A DNA stretch of 42,492 nt. Origin: JAMQPK01 sp035937795. GTDB taxonomy: Bacteria; Acidobacteriota; Vicinamibacteria; Vicinamibacterales; JAMQPK01. The stretch lies in assembly GCA_035937795.1 (NCBI GenBank), contig DASZHO010000180.1, forward strand, positions 1 to 42,492. Reading direction: 5' to 3'. Each line of letters starts with the position of its first letter. The stretch's first letter is position 1. The notes below the pieces were generated by a model. The model was not told the DNA's origin and made no database searches. It saw nothing but the letters and a program-made list of their open reading frames with translations. Of the stretch, positions 25,764-35,397 are shown one piece after another. A program made the translations under genes and the position numbers.

Positions 25764-26951
25764 ATGCTGAGAGCGACGGCACGTTTCGCATTCGTGGGCG
25801 TGATGGTGTTCGCCGTGTTCTCCGCCGCACACCCGTCGAGTCAATCCCGCTCGATGCCGGTGTTCGAAGTGGATGCGGCCTGGCCCGCGCTTCCCCACAA
25901 CTGGGTGATGGGCGTCGTCTCGTCGGTGGCTGTCGACAGGCGGGATCACGTCTGGATTCTGCAGCGGCCCCGGAGCGTGCCGGAAGTGCTGAAGGAGCGG
26001 GCGGCGCCCGCGGTGCTGGAGTTCGATGCTGATGGACGGTTCGTGAACGCCTGGGGAGGACCGGCCGCGGCGTTTGACTGGCCCGACAACGAGCACGGCA
26101 TTTCGCCGGACGACCGGGACAATATCTGGATCGGCGGCAGCGGCGCGACCGCGACGCCGGCGCCGAGGTCCGACGATATGCTGCTGAAGTTTACGAACAA
26201 GGGAAAGTTCCTGATGCAGATCGGCGCCCGCTCGCAGAACCGCGGAAACGCCGACACGAAGAATCTCCGGCAACCAGCCGACGCGGTCGTCTATCCCAAG
26301 ACCCACGAAATTTTCGTGGCCGACGGATACGGGAATCGCCGTGTGGTGGTGTTCGACTCGGAAACCGGCGCGTTCAAGAGAATGTGGGGCGCGTTCGGGA
26401 ATGTTCCGGAAGACGCCCCGCCCGCAGCCGCACCGGCTCGGGCCGGCGGCGGACGTGGAGGGCAGACGGCGGCGCTCGATACCGAAGGCCCGGGATCGCC
26501 GCAGTTCAGCAATCCCGTCCACAGCGTCAAAATCTCCAACGATGATCTGGTATACGTTGCCGATCGTACGAACAGACGAATTCAGATCTTTACGCCGGCC
26601 GGAAAGTACGTGACGCAGATGTTCATCAACAGGGCGGGGCCCGCGGCCGGTTCGGTGGCCGGTCTTGCTTTTTCTCCCGATCGGCAGCAGGAATTCCTTT
26701 ATGCGGCCGACTACGGGAATTCTCACGTCGTTGTCATCGATCGAAAGAGACTGGAAGTGCTATACCAGTTCGGAACACGCAGCGCCAAGCCGGGCGACTT
26801 TCAGGGACCGCACCACCTCGCTGTCGATTCGAAGGGCAATATCTATACGGCGGAAGTCGCGCCGGGCAACCGCGCGCAGAAATTCCTGTTCAAGGGGCTG
26901 TCGTCAACACGCCCGCCAAACGCGTTGCCGCAAGCCACGCTGGGCGGGTGA
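25764..26951 (+). CDS. NHL-repeat beta-propeller protein, exported
   Basis: A 395-residue protein with a signal peptide (FAFVGVMVFAVFSAAHPSS region). Repeated propeller strands resemble NHL proteins and peptidyl-alpha-hydroxyglycine lyase-like proteins: VAVDRRDHVWILQRP, NEHGISPDDRDNIWIGG, IFVADGYGNRRVVVFD, VYVADRTNRRIQIF, LAVDSKGNIYTAEV. A Gly/Ala/Pro-rich insertion (about 225-245) interrupts the propeller. I prefer the ATG at 25764 (AGGAG 6 bases upstream) over 25746. Enzyme activity cannot be inferred. It converges on the efflux operon. Confidence 0.85.
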   Translation: MLRATARFAFVGVMVFAVFSAAHPSSQSRSMPVFEVDAAWPALPHNWVMGVVSSVAVDRRDHVWILQRPRSVPEVLKERAAPAVLEFDADGRFVNAWGGPAAAFDWPDNEHGISPDDRDNIWIGGSGATATPAPRSDDMLLKFTNKGKFLMQIGARSQNRGNADTKNLRQPADAVVYPKTHEIFVADGYGNRRVVVFDSETGAFKRMWGAFGNVPEDAPPAAAPARAGGGRGGQTAALDTEGPGSPQFSNPVHSVKISNDDLVYVADRTNRRIQIFTPAGKYVTQMFINRAGPAAGSVAGLAFSPDRQQEFLYAADYGNSHVVVIDRKRLEVLYQFGTRSAKPGDFQGPHHLAVDSKGNIYTAEVAPGNRAQKFLFKGLSSTRPPNALPQATLGG

Positions 26952-26977
26952 AGACCCGGGAAGACGCGGGCAGTGCT

Positions 26978-26997
26978 GCCATCTGATTGAAGATGGC
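26978..26997 (+). terminator. Stem-loop after the NHL gene
   Basis: GCCATCT-N6-AGATGGC is a perfect 7-bp stem 26 bp past the NHL stop, in the 106-bp gap between convergent genes. No T-run follows, so it may be a weak or factor-assisted terminator. Confidence 0.35.
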
Positions 26998-27057
26998 CGC
27001 GGGACCGATAACACCAGTAGTCCTCGTCGATTGCGAGCGCTCTTCGACGGGACCCCT

Positions 27058-30000
27058 TCAGGGCTGCTGGGCCGTCAGTACGGGAGCAGCCCTTTTTCTT
27101 TGCCTGAACAGACCCCGATTCAATCGATCCTGCAGTTGGGCCATGTAGGTAAAGAACACCGGCGTCAGGTAAAGCGTCACGAGCTGGGAGAAGACCAACC
27201 CGCCGACGACGACCAGGCCCAGCGGCTGCCGCGCCTCGCCGCCGGCGCCGTACCCGACCGCAATCGGCACCGCGCCCAGAAGCGCGGCCATCGTGGTCAT
27301 CATGATCGGGCGGAACCGGATCAGGCAGCCCTGATAGATCGCCTCCTCGGACGACATCCCGCGCCGCTCGGCCTCGAGCGCAAAGTCGATCTGCATGATC
27401 GCGTTCTTCTCGACGATCCCGATCAGCATGATCATGCCGACGAAGGCGTAAATATTCAGATCCATGTGGAAGATGATGAGCGTGAGCAGCGCCCCGAACG
27501 CCGCCGAGGGCAGGCCCGAAAGAATCGTGAGCGGATGTATGTAGCTCTCATAGAGGATGCCGAGCACGATGTACACGACGAGCACGGCGATGACCAGGAG
27601 AACGGCGAGGTTCGATAGGGCCCCCTCGAACGCAGCGGCCGCTCCCTGGAATTGCCCAGTCACACCCTCCGATGCCGTGTTCACCGTCACATCCCGGACC
27701 CGGCTGAGCACGTCGCCAAGCGAGGCACCTGGCGCGAGGCCGAACGATACGGTGACGGCGGGAAGCTGGCCGTAATGGTTCACGGTCTGCGGTCCGACCT
27801 GCTGTTTGAGCGTCGCCAGCGTGTCCAGGGGGACGACGGGGCTGTTCAGCCCGGCACCCTTGAAGTACAGCATCGAGAGCGCGGCCGGGTCCTGCTGGAA
27901 GATCGGCGCCAGCTCGAGCAACACTTTGTATTCGTTGACCGATCCGTAAATTGTCGACACCCAGCGTGGACCGTACGCGTCGTAGAACGCGTTTTCGATC
28001 TGGCTGGCGGTCACGCCGAGCGCCGCCGCCTTGTCGCGGTCGATGTCCACGCTGACCTGCGGGCTGCTCACCTGAAGGTCGCTCGTCACATCCTGGAGGC
28101 CGGGTAACTCAGCGAGGGCCGATCGAAGCTTGCGGGCCGCGGCGTAGAGCGCGTTTCTGTCCGGTGACTGCATCGAATACTGATACAGGCTCTTGCTGAC
28201 CTGGGCGCCAATGCGGATCGTCGGCGGATTCTGCAGGTAAGCCTGCATGCCGATGACCTTGTCGATTTCCGGTCGCAGTCTCTGGATGATGGCGTCGGCC
28301 GATTCTTTGCGCTCGTTTCGCGGCTTCAGCGTGACGACGATCTGGCCGAGGTTCGGCCCTCCGAGGGTCATCGCAGCGTTGCCGCCGATCGTCGAAACCA
28401 GCCCCTCGACGTTTGGATCGAGTCTGATGATGTTGGCCACCTTGTCCTGGTACTCGACGAGCTTGTCATAGCTGGTGCCTTGCGCCGCCTCCGTGGTGAC
28501 GGCGATCTGCGAGGTGTCCTGGTCCGGAATGAAGCCCTTCGGCACGATGACGAAGAGGACCGCAGTCGATATCAGCACGAGGGCGAACGCGACCATCGTC
28601 ACCGGGCGATGCCGCATCACGATTTGCAGCGTGCGGTCGTAGCCATTCAGCCAGCTCTGGAACGCCCGCTCCGTCACATCGTAGAACCGCGAGCGTCCGC
28701 CCGCCTCGCCGTGCTTCTTCGGCTTCTTCAGGAAGCGGCTGCAGAGCATCGGCGTCAAGGTCACCGACACCACGCCGGAAATGAGAATCGCCACGCAGAT
28801 GGTGACCGCGAACTCGCGGAACAAGCGGCCGAGCACGCCGCCCATGAAGAGCACCGGGATGAACACGGCGGCAAGCGACAGCGTCATCGAGACGATCGTG
28901 AATCCGATTTCGCGCGATCCGACAAGCGACGCCTCGAGCGGCTCTTCGCCCATCTCGACGTGCCGGTAGATGTTCTCCAGCATGACGATCGCATCGTCGA
29001 CGACGAACCCGACCGAGAGGATGAGCGCCATCATCGAGAGGTTGTCGAGGCTGTAGTTGAGAAAGTACATTACCGAGAACGTGCCGATGATCGAGAATGG
29101 CAGCGCAAGGCTCGGAATCGCGGTCGCCCAGACATTCCTCAGGAACAAAAAAATGACCATGATCACGAGCCCGAGCGTCAGCGCCATCGTGAACTGCACA
29201 TCGCGGTACGACTCGCGAATCGTGTCGGAGCGATCGTAGAGCATGTCCATGTGGACGCTCGCCGGCAGCTCGGCGCGGAACTGCGGCAGGAGCGCCTTGA
29301 CGGCGTCGGAGACGGCGATCGTGTTGGTCCCCGGCTGGCGCTGAATCCCCAGCGTAATCGCGCTCTGCTTGAGGTCGGATCTGTAGTACCACGACCCGGT
29401 TCGTTGATCCTCGACGCCGTCGACGATCGTCCCGAGCTGTTCGAGCCGCACCGGCGCATTGTCGCGGTAGGAGATGATCTGGTTGCGGTACTGGTCGGCG
29501 TTCATGAGCTGTCCGCTCGCTTGCAAGGTGAACACCTGATGGGGACCGATGATCGAGCCGGTCGGAACGTTGACGTTCCAGTTCTTGAGCGCCGTTTCGA
29601 CCTCGTTGATGCCGATCTGACGGGCCGCCAACGCGTGGGGATCCATTTGCGCGTGCATGGCGTACTTCTGACCGCCGAGCACCTGCACCTGCGCGACGCC
29701 ACTGACCTGCGAAATCCGCTGGGCGATGCGGGTTTCGGCGTATTCGTCGAGCGTCCATGGCGGCAGCGTGGTCGACGTCACGACCAGATAGAGGATCGGC
29801 TGGTCGGCCGGGTTGACCTTGGTGAAAACCGGTGGCGTCGGCATGCCCATCGGCAGCAGGCGCGAGGCCTGGGTAATGGCGCCCTCAACGTCGACCGCCG
29901 CGCCATCGAGGCTTCGGTCCAGGACGAATTCGAGCGTGATCTGCGTGGAGCCGAGCGAATTGACCGAGGTCATCTGCTCGAGCCCGGAGATCGTCGAGAA

Positions 30001-30210
30001 CTGGTTTTCGAGTGGGGTGGCCACCGACGCCCCCATGGTTTCCGGGTTGGCACCGGGAAGCTGCGCGGTCACAAGCAGCGTGGGGAAGTCGACGTTCGGA
30101 AGGTCGCTCACCGGGAGGGCCCGATAGGCGACCATGCCAAACAGGGCAATCGCCGCCATGAGCAGGCTGGTCGCAATCGGACGCTTGATGAATCCTTCAG
30201 AGATATTCAC
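27058..30210 (-). CDS. RND efflux permease, MdtC/MdtB-type (second pump subunit)
   Basis: A 1050-residue inner-membrane proton-driven exporter of the hydrophobe/amphiphile efflux RND family. The N-terminal helix reads EGFIKRPIATSLLMAAIALF. The proton-relay pair Asp405-Asp406 is in GFVVDDAIVMLEN, and the C-terminal half has the matching FVGMIMLIGIVEKNAIMQID. Two large periplasmic loops are present. The GTG start at 30210 has AAGGTGA 4 bases upstream. It is the last gene of adaptor-pump-pump, an order like mdtABC, where two different permeases form one trimer. No outer-membrane channel gene follows. Confidence 0.94.
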   Translation of the reverse strand: MNISEGFIKRPIATSLLMAAIALFGMVAYRALPVSDLPNVDFPTLLVTAQLPGANPETMGASVATPLENQFSTISGLEQMTSVNSLGSTQITLEFVLDRSLDGAAVDVEGAITQASRLLPMGMPTPPVFTKVNPADQPILYLVVTSTTLPPWTLDEYAETRIAQRISQVSGVAQVQVLGGQKYAMHAQMDPHALAARQIGINEVETALKNWNVNVPTGSIIGPHQVFTLQASGQLMNADQYRNQIISYRDNAPVRLEQLGTIVDGVEDQRTGSWYYRSDLKQSAITLGIQRQPGTNTIAVSDAVKALLPQFRAELPASVHMDMLYDRSDTIRESYRDVQFTMALTLGLVIMVIFLFLRNVWATAIPSLALPFSIIGTFSVMYFLNYSLDNLSMMALILSVGFVVDDAIVMLENIYRHVEMGEEPLEASLVGSREIGFTIVSMTLSLAAVFIPVLFMGGVLGRLFREFAVTICVAILISGVVSVTLTPMLCSRFLKKPKKHGEAGGRSRFYDVTERAFQSWLNGYDRTLQIVMRHRPVTMVAFALVLISTAVLFVIVPKGFIPDQDTSQIAVTTEAAQGTSYDKLVEYQDKVANIIRLDPNVEGLVSTIGGNAAMTLGGPNLGQIVVTLKPRNERKESADAIIQRLRPEIDKVIGMQAYLQNPPTIRIGAQVSKSLYQYSMQSPDRNALYAAARKLRSALAELPGLQDVTSDLQVSSPQVSVDIDRDKAAALGVTASQIENAFYDAYGPRWVSTIYGSVNEYKVLLELAPIFQQDPAALSMLYFKGAGLNSPVVPLDTLATLKQQVGPQTVNHYGQLPAVTVSFGLAPGASLGDVLSRVRDVTVNTASEGVTGQFQGAAAAFEGALSNLAVLLVIAVLVVYIVLGILYESYIHPLTILSGLPSAAFGALLTLIIFHMDLNIYAFVGMIMLIGIVEKNAIMQIDFALEAERRGMSSEEAIYQGCLIRFRPIMMTTMAALLGAVPIAVGYGAGGEARQPLGLVVVGGLVFSQLVTLYLTPVFFTYMAQLQDRLNRGLFRQRKRAAPVLTAQQP

Positions 30211-30228
30211 GAAATCACCTTTATGGGT

Positions 30229-33200
30229 TTATGCGGTCGCCGAGTCCGGCGCGGACGACGCCGGAATCTTGCGCGTCTTCACCATGGTGGCCATGTAGGT
30301 ATACACGACCGGCGTCAGATAGAGCGTGATGACCTGCGAAATGACCAGACCGCCGACCACCGCGAGGCCCAGCGGCCTCCGTGCCTCTCCGCCGGCGCCG
30401 AGTCCGAGCGCGATCGGCAGCGCGCCGAACAACGTGGCCATCGTCGTCATCATGACCGGACGGAAGCGGATGATGCAGCCCTCGTAGATCGCTTCAGTGG
30501 GCGTTTTGTTGTGCTGCCGCTCGGCTTCGAGCGCGAAGTCGATCTGCATGATCGCGTTCTTCATGACGAGACCGATCAGCAGGATCAGGCCGACGAACGA
30601 GTAGATGTTGAGCTCGTTGCCAAATGCCCACAGCGTAATGAGGGCGCCGAGAGCCGCCGACGGCAGACCGGAGAGAATCGTGATCGGATGGATGTAGCTC
30701 TCGTAGAGCATGCCGAGCGAGATGTACACCACGCCGACGGCGATGAAGAACAGGAGGCTGAGATTCGACAGCGACGCCTGAAACACCTTCGCCGAACCCT
30801 GGAGGCTGATGGTCACCGTCGCCGGCAACAACTGTTTGGCCACCTGGTTGACGTGGTCGATGGCGCTGCCGAGCGACGCGCCCGGCTTCAGCCCGAACGA
30901 AATGTTCACGGCCGGCAACTGCCCGTAGTGGTTCACGCTCTGGGGACCGACGTCTTCCTTGATATTGATCACCTCTTCGAGGGGGACGAGGTTCCCTTGC
31001 GGAGTCCTGAACGAGATCTTCTTCAACGATTCGGGCCGCTCCTGGTATTTCGGATCGAGCTCCAGTACCACGCGATATTGGGTGCGCGCACCATAGATCG
31101 TCCCGACTAGAATCTGGCCGAAACCGTCGGACAGCGTTTGCGTGATCGTGGTCGCGTTCAAGCCGAGGGCTGCTGCCTTGTCCCGATCGATGGTCATGTT
31201 CACGCGCGGACTTCTCAGCTCCATGTTGTCCGAGACGTCCTGGACCTCGGGCAGTTCGGTGATGGACTTTTCCAGCCGGGGCGCCCAGGCATACAGCTCG
31301 TCGTAATTGAGGCTCTGAACGTTGATGTTGAAGGCGCTGTTGCCCCGGAAACCGCCGATCTGGAGCGACGCCGGCACGTTGACGAACGTGCGGAATCCCG
31401 GGAAGCGTCCCAGTGGCCCCCTGAGCTGCTGCGCGATCTGCTGGGCGCTGACGGGCCGCGTGGCGCGCGGGGTCAGCTGAATATTGAAGTTGCCGCCGAA
31501 ACCGCCACCGCCGCCGCCACCACCACCACCGCCGCCGCCGACGTTGGCCATCTGCGCTTCGACATAGGGGTTCTGCCTGATCAGCCCGGTGATCTTCTGG
31601 GCATATCCCACCATCTCGTAATAAGACGTGCCCTGAGCCGCGAGGATGTTGACGTTCAGCGAATCGTTGTCGGTGTCGGGGATAAATCCCTTGGGGACGA
31701 TGCCGAACATCTCGACGGTGGCGAACAGGACCGCTACGAATACACCCAGCATCACCACGCGATGCCGCAGGATCAGCCTCAGGCTCGTTCCGTAGCCCGA
31801 GCGCAGCTTATCGAACGCGCGGTCCATCAATCCAGCGAACCCTCTCTTGGTGTGGACGACGCGCAAGAAGCGGCTGCAGAGCATCGGCGTGAGCGTAATC
31901 GAGACGACGCCCGAGATGAGCACCGTGCTCGTGATGGTCACCGCAAACTCGCGAAACAGGCGGCCGAGGATGCCGCCCATGAACAGGATCGGGATGAACG
32001 CCGCCGCCAGCGAGACGGTCATCGTGACAATCGTGAAGGCAATCTCCTTCGAGCCCGTCAGCGCGGCGTTCAGCGGCGACTCGCCGGCTTCCATGTGACG
32101 CACGGCGTTCTCGAGCATCACAATCGCGTCGTCCACGACGAAACCGACCGAGAGGATCAGCGCCATCATCGACAGGTTGTCGAGGCTGTAGTGCATCAGC
32201 TGCATGACGGCGAAGGTGCCGAGGATCGAGAACGGCAGCGCCAGTGCCGGGATGAGCGTCGCAGAACCGTTGTGGAGAAACACATAAATGACGCCGACCA
32301 CCAGGAAGAGCGTGACGACCATCGTCCACTGGATGTCTTTGAATGCCTGGCGGATATTGACCGAGCGATCCTGGCGGATCACAATGTGCACCGAGGGCGG
32401 CAATTGGCTCTGGAGCGACGGCAACACCGCACGAACGGCGTCCGCGACTTCGATCACATTGGTGCCTGGTTGCTTCAGCACTTCAAGGGTGATCGCGCGC
32501 AGCTGTCGGTCTTTCGTGATGTACCACGCTCGCTGCGTCGCGTTCTGGACGCTATCGATGACGTTGGCGACCTGGTCGAGCCGCACCGGCCGGCCGTTGC
32601 GGTACGAGATCACAATGCGCCGAAATTCGTCCGCGTTATTGAGCTGCCCCTTCGCGACAATGTTGTAGGTGGCCAGGGGTCCGAACAGCTGCCCTGTCGG
32701 CTGCGTCACGTTCCAGTTCTGCAGGGCCGCGTTGATGTCGTTGAGCCCAATCTGCTGCGCCTGCATCCTCTCCGGATCGGCCTGGACGCGCACCGCGTAC
32801 TTCGCAGCGCCCTGCACGTTGACCTGGGAGACGCCGGTCACCATCGAGATGCGCGGGGCAAGAATATCCTCCGCGATGCCGTCGACCACCGTCATATCGA
32901 GGGTGTCCGACGTGAGATTGATCTCCAGGACCGGTTGGTCCGCCGGATTCGCCTTGCGGAACGACGGTGGTGCCGTCAGCGTGGCCGGCAGAAGCGGCAT
33001 GGCGGCGGAAATGGCGGTCTGCACATCGGTGACCGCGCTGTCGATGTTGCGGTTCAGGTCGAACGAAAGCGTGACCATGCTGTTGCCGGTTCCGCTCCGT
33101 GAGGTCATCTCGTCGATGCCCGCGATCGTCGTGAACTGCCGTTCGAGCGGACTGGCGACCGACGCCGCCATCGTGACCGGGTCGCCGCCGGGAAGCTGGG

Positions 33201-33345
33201 CGCCGACACTGACCGTTGGATACTCTACGTTCGGTAAATCGCTGATCGGCAGGGCGCGATAGGCGACGACGCCGAAGAGGGCGATGGCCGCCATCAGCAG
33301 GCTCGTGGCGATGGGGCGTCTGATGAAGGTTTCGGAAATGTTCAC
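30229..33345 (-). CDS. RND efflux permease, MdtB/MdtC-type (first pump subunit)
   Basis: A 1038-residue paralogue of the downstream permease, sharing the N-terminus (ETFIRRPIATSLLMAAIALF), Asp405-Asp406 and FVGLILLIGLVMKNAIMQID. The two probably arose by tandem duplication and assemble together. It is odd in having 13 consecutive glycines at 603-615 in the second periplasmic part, followed by FGGNFNIQL. The GTG start at 33345 overlaps the adaptor stop as GTGA, and the next pump starts 18 bp after its stop, so the three genes are one operon. Confidence 0.94.
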   Translation of the reverse strand: MNISETFIRRPIATSLLMAAIALFGVVAYRALPISDLPNVEYPTVSVGAQLPGGDPVTMAASVASPLERQFTTIAGIDEMTSRSGTGNSMVTLSFDLNRNIDSAVTDVQTAISAAMPLLPATLTAPPSFRKANPADQPVLEINLTSDTLDMTVVDGIAEDILAPRISMVTGVSQVNVQGAAKYAVRVQADPERMQAQQIGLNDINAALQNWNVTQPTGQLFGPLATYNIVAKGQLNNADEFRRIVISYRNGRPVRLDQVANVIDSVQNATQRAWYITKDRQLRAITLEVLKQPGTNVIEVADAVRAVLPSLQSQLPPSVHIVIRQDRSVNIRQAFKDIQWTMVVTLFLVVGVIYVFLHNGSATLIPALALPFSILGTFAVMQLMHYSLDNLSMMALILSVGFVVDDAIVMLENAVRHMEAGESPLNAALTGSKEIAFTIVTMTVSLAAAFIPILFMGGILGRLFREFAVTITSTVLISGVVSITLTPMLCSRFLRVVHTKRGFAGLMDRAFDKLRSGYGTSLRLILRHRVVMLGVFVAVLFATVEMFGIVPKGFIPDTDNDSLNVNILAAQGTSYYEMVGYAQKITGLIRQNPYVEAQMANVGGGGGGGGGGGGGFGGNFNIQLTPRATRPVSAQQIAQQLRGPLGRFPGFRTFVNVPASLQIGGFRGNSAFNINVQSLNYDELYAWAPRLEKSITELPEVQDVSDNMELRSPRVNMTIDRDKAAALGLNATTITQTLSDGFGQILVGTIYGARTQYRVVLELDPKYQERPESLKKISFRTPQGNLVPLEEVINIKEDVGPQSVNHYGQLPAVNISFGLKPGASLGSAIDHVNQVAKQLLPATVTISLQGSAKVFQASLSNLSLLFFIAVGVVYISLGMLYESYIHPITILSGLPSAALGALITLWAFGNELNIYSFVGLILLIGLVMKNAIMQIDFALEAERQHNKTPTEAIYEGCIIRFRPVMMTTMATLFGALPIALGLGAGGEARRPLGLAVVGGLVISQVITLYLTPVVYTYMATMVKTRKIPASSAPDSATA
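31501..31539 (-). repeat. GGN trinucleotide run encoding 13 glycines
   Basis: Thirteen consecutive GGC/GGT codons (minus strand) inside the first RND permease. Being trinucleotide, length change would keep the frame and alter only loop length. Confidence 0.9.
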
Positions 33346-34727
33346 TGCCGGCCCTGTCCAGCCTGCCCATTCGTGCGTCCAGACGGTCCAGTGGCGCCGC
33401 CCGCGGCGCGACCACCCCGACCGCCCCGTCCGCGACCACTGCGTCCGACGTCAGCCCCGGCGGGGGTCTGCGGCTGAACGCGCGTGCCTTGCTCCAGACG
33501 GAGCTGACCTTCGGTGACGATCGTCTCCCCCGGGCTCAGCCCCTTCCCGATGACGACGTCCTCGCCCATCCGCTGGGCAACCGTGATGGGACGCTGTTCC
33601 ACGGTCGAATCAGGCGTGACGACGAACACGAACTGGCCGTCCTGGCCGGTCTGGACCGCCTGGCTTGGAACGACCGTCGCGTTTGACAGCGTCGTCAGCC
33701 GCAGGGAGACGCGTGTGAACTGGCCGGGCCACAGCCGGACGTCGCGATTGGGGAATATCGCCTTGAGCTTGATCGTATCGGTTGTCTGGTCCACCGCGTT
33801 GTCAACGAAGTTCAGCCGTCCTTCGATTTGCTGGCCACCGGCTTCGGGCGAAGCAGCAAAGACCATCAATCCGTCCTTCCCCGAATGCTGTTTGATTTCG
33901 GGCAGGTGCACGGCGGGCACGGCAAAGGTGACGTAGACCGGCTGCAATTGATCGATGGTAACCAGTTCGGTGTTGTTCGCAGTGGCGAGGTTACCAACCT
34001 TGACGGTGTTGTTGCCGGTACGGCCATCGATCGGCGAGCGGATGGTCGTATAGCTGAGCTGCACCTTGGCGTTGTCCACCATCGACTGCTGCACGGTCAC
34101 CTGAGCCTTGGCGCTGTCAATCGCTGCCTTGTCAGCTTTGATCAACGAGGACGTCGCGTCGGCGGAGGCGCGCGCCTGGTCTCCCGCGTCCTTTGACACG
34201 AGGCCTTGGGCCACCAGCTGCGCTTGCCGCGCGGACGTCACCTGCTGGTATTCCGCGTTGGACGCGTCGCGATCGAGTTGTGCCTGGGCCTGATTGAGCA
34301 GCGCCTGATCTCGAACCAGCGTGGCCTCGGCTTGCTGCAGCGCCGATTCGAGCGGCCGCGGGTCGATCTGGAAAAGCTTATCGCCCTTCTTCACAAGGTC
34401 GCCTTCATGGAAAAAGGCTTCCTGCAACTGCCCCGTGATCTGCGATCGCACAGAAATCGAGATGAAGGCTTCGACATTGCCGACCGCGGCAACGTCGATC
34501 GGCACGTCCTTTTGTATGACTGTCGTCGTGACGACCGGCTGTGCGCCCGCGCCTCCGCGGCCGCCTCGCCCGCCTCGACCTCCGCCGCCGGGCGTCGCCT
34601 GGGCGGCGGTTTGACTGCAGCCGGCTGCGACCAGCGCCATCGAGAGGCACGCAAGGCCCGCGAGGCCGCATCGACCAGCCAGGCGCCAATTCCGGCGCAG
34701 ATTCTTAAGCGTGTTCGGCACAATCAT
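33342..34727 (-). CDS. RND periplasmic adaptor lipoprotein (MdtA-like membrane fusion protein)
   Basis: A 461-residue adaptor linking the pumps to an outer-membrane channel. I choose the ATG at 34727, which gives a lipoprotein signal ending LVAAGC with acylated Cys37; the longer frame up to 34850 adds an Arg-rich stretch. Lipoyl/barrel-sandwich halves (VRSQITGQLQEAFFHEGDLV, LSYTTIRSPIDGRTG) flank a long helical hairpin. The beta-barrel and membrane-proximal domains follow. RGG-type repeats occur just after the lipobox (GGGGRGGRGGRGGAGA) and at the C-terminus (GRSGRGRGGRGG), both probably disordered. It is first in the pump operon. Confidence 0.92.
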   Translation of the reverse strand: MIVPNTLKNLRRNWRLAGRCGLAGLACLSMALVAAGCSQTAAQATPGGGGRGGRGGRGGAGAQPVVTTTVIQKDVPIDVAAVGNVEAFISISVRSQITGQLQEAFFHEGDLVKKGDKLFQIDPRPLESALQQAEATLVRDQALLNQAQAQLDRDASNAEYQQVTSARQAQLVAQGLVSKDAGDQARASADATSSLIKADKAAIDSAKAQVTVQQSMVDNAKVQLSYTTIRSPIDGRTGNNTVKVGNLATANNTELVTIDQLQPVYVTFAVPAVHLPEIKQHSGKDGLMVFAASPEAGGQQIEGRLNFVDNAVDQTTDTIKLKAIFPNRDVRLWPGQFTRVSLRLTTLSNATVVPSQAVQTGQDGQFVFVVTPDSTVEQRPITVAQRMGEDVVIGKGLSPGETIVTEGQLRLEQGTRVQPQTPAGADVGRSGRGRGGRGGRAAGGATGPSGRTNGQAGQGRQ

Positions 34728-35397
34728 CAACACAATGGCTCCAGAGATTCCGAATAAACAGCCGTTCGCTCGCAGGGGGAAACGTGATTGTAACTGGGCT
34801 GTGAGCGATTGGAAACGGCTAAGACGACGTCGCACACAACGGAGGGGCACGGGGAGAGAGGCTTGCCAGGAACACCGGAACGCCCGGATAAAATGAAGGC
34901 GGCGCGCCGAGAACAGCAGGGGCGACGGGACCGAGTCTCAACTCCGCCGACCCGGGGAGGTCCAACGGCGACTGTGGGGGTTCCGACGACCTGCGCTGCC
35001 GGAGCTTATGAGAGGTTGAGCTCCCCGGCCGCCGGCCCGGATCGAGCTGCAGAGGCCCTTCATGCGAGCGTCCGGTGATCCCGGCCGATGCGGTGGTTGC
35101 GGCCCGAAGCGTCATTCCGGCAGCCGCGAGGCAAACCAGGAGCGTCAACAGCAACCTTTGCCACGAAGTCCGGGGCCGCATTGCTCTTTTCATTGGATAT
35201 TCGGCGTAGAAACCGCGCCGGGCTACCTATATATAGCCTACGACTGTGCCGCTTGGCTGTTTACCCGATCGAGGGACTATCCGGGCCGAATCAGAGCCCC
35301 CAAGGGCAAATCGAGACCCACAAAGGAAGGCCCAGAGGGGCGGGCGCTCGGCCCGACGGCCTGATGAATGTGAACCAGGTTCCGTCCGATACATTAT
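34728..35397. other. 670-bp region without a convincing gene
   Basis: It lies between the efflux adaptor and the RiPP-like remnant. A minus-strand frame (35193-34819) opens with a signal-peptide-like MKRAMRPRTSWQRLLLTLLV but continues as Pro/Ser/Arg-rich sequence resembling no family. It may be the broken 5' end of a lost gene. Other frames lack ribosome sites. The adaptor promoter should lie at its left end. It looks like decayed or regulatory DNA. Confidence 0.5.
35221..35238. repeat. A/T-centred inverted repeat
   Basis: GGCTA-CCTATATA-TAGCC, an 18-bp inverted repeat with an A/T-rich centre in otherwise GC-rich DNA. It could be a promoter or operator for genes on either side. Confidence 0.3.

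Noticed and set aside
28480..31110. 876-codon open frame on the plus strand, antisense to both RND pumps
   Set aside because: It spans the junction of two clear pump genes, is rich in Arg/His/Asp, and has no family resemblance. It is a product of high GC at third positions of the real genes.
31501..31539. CRISPR or minisatellite array
   Set aside because: It is a simple in-frame GGN codon run, with no spacers.
31138..33102. 654-codon plus-strand frame antisense to the first RND pump
   Set aside because: Same composition artefact; the opposite strand has an unmistakable permease.
34819..35193. Minus-strand frame with a signal-peptide-like start
   Set aside because: Only the first 30 or so residues look real; the rest is low-complexity and there is no ribosome site. 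At most a gene fragment.
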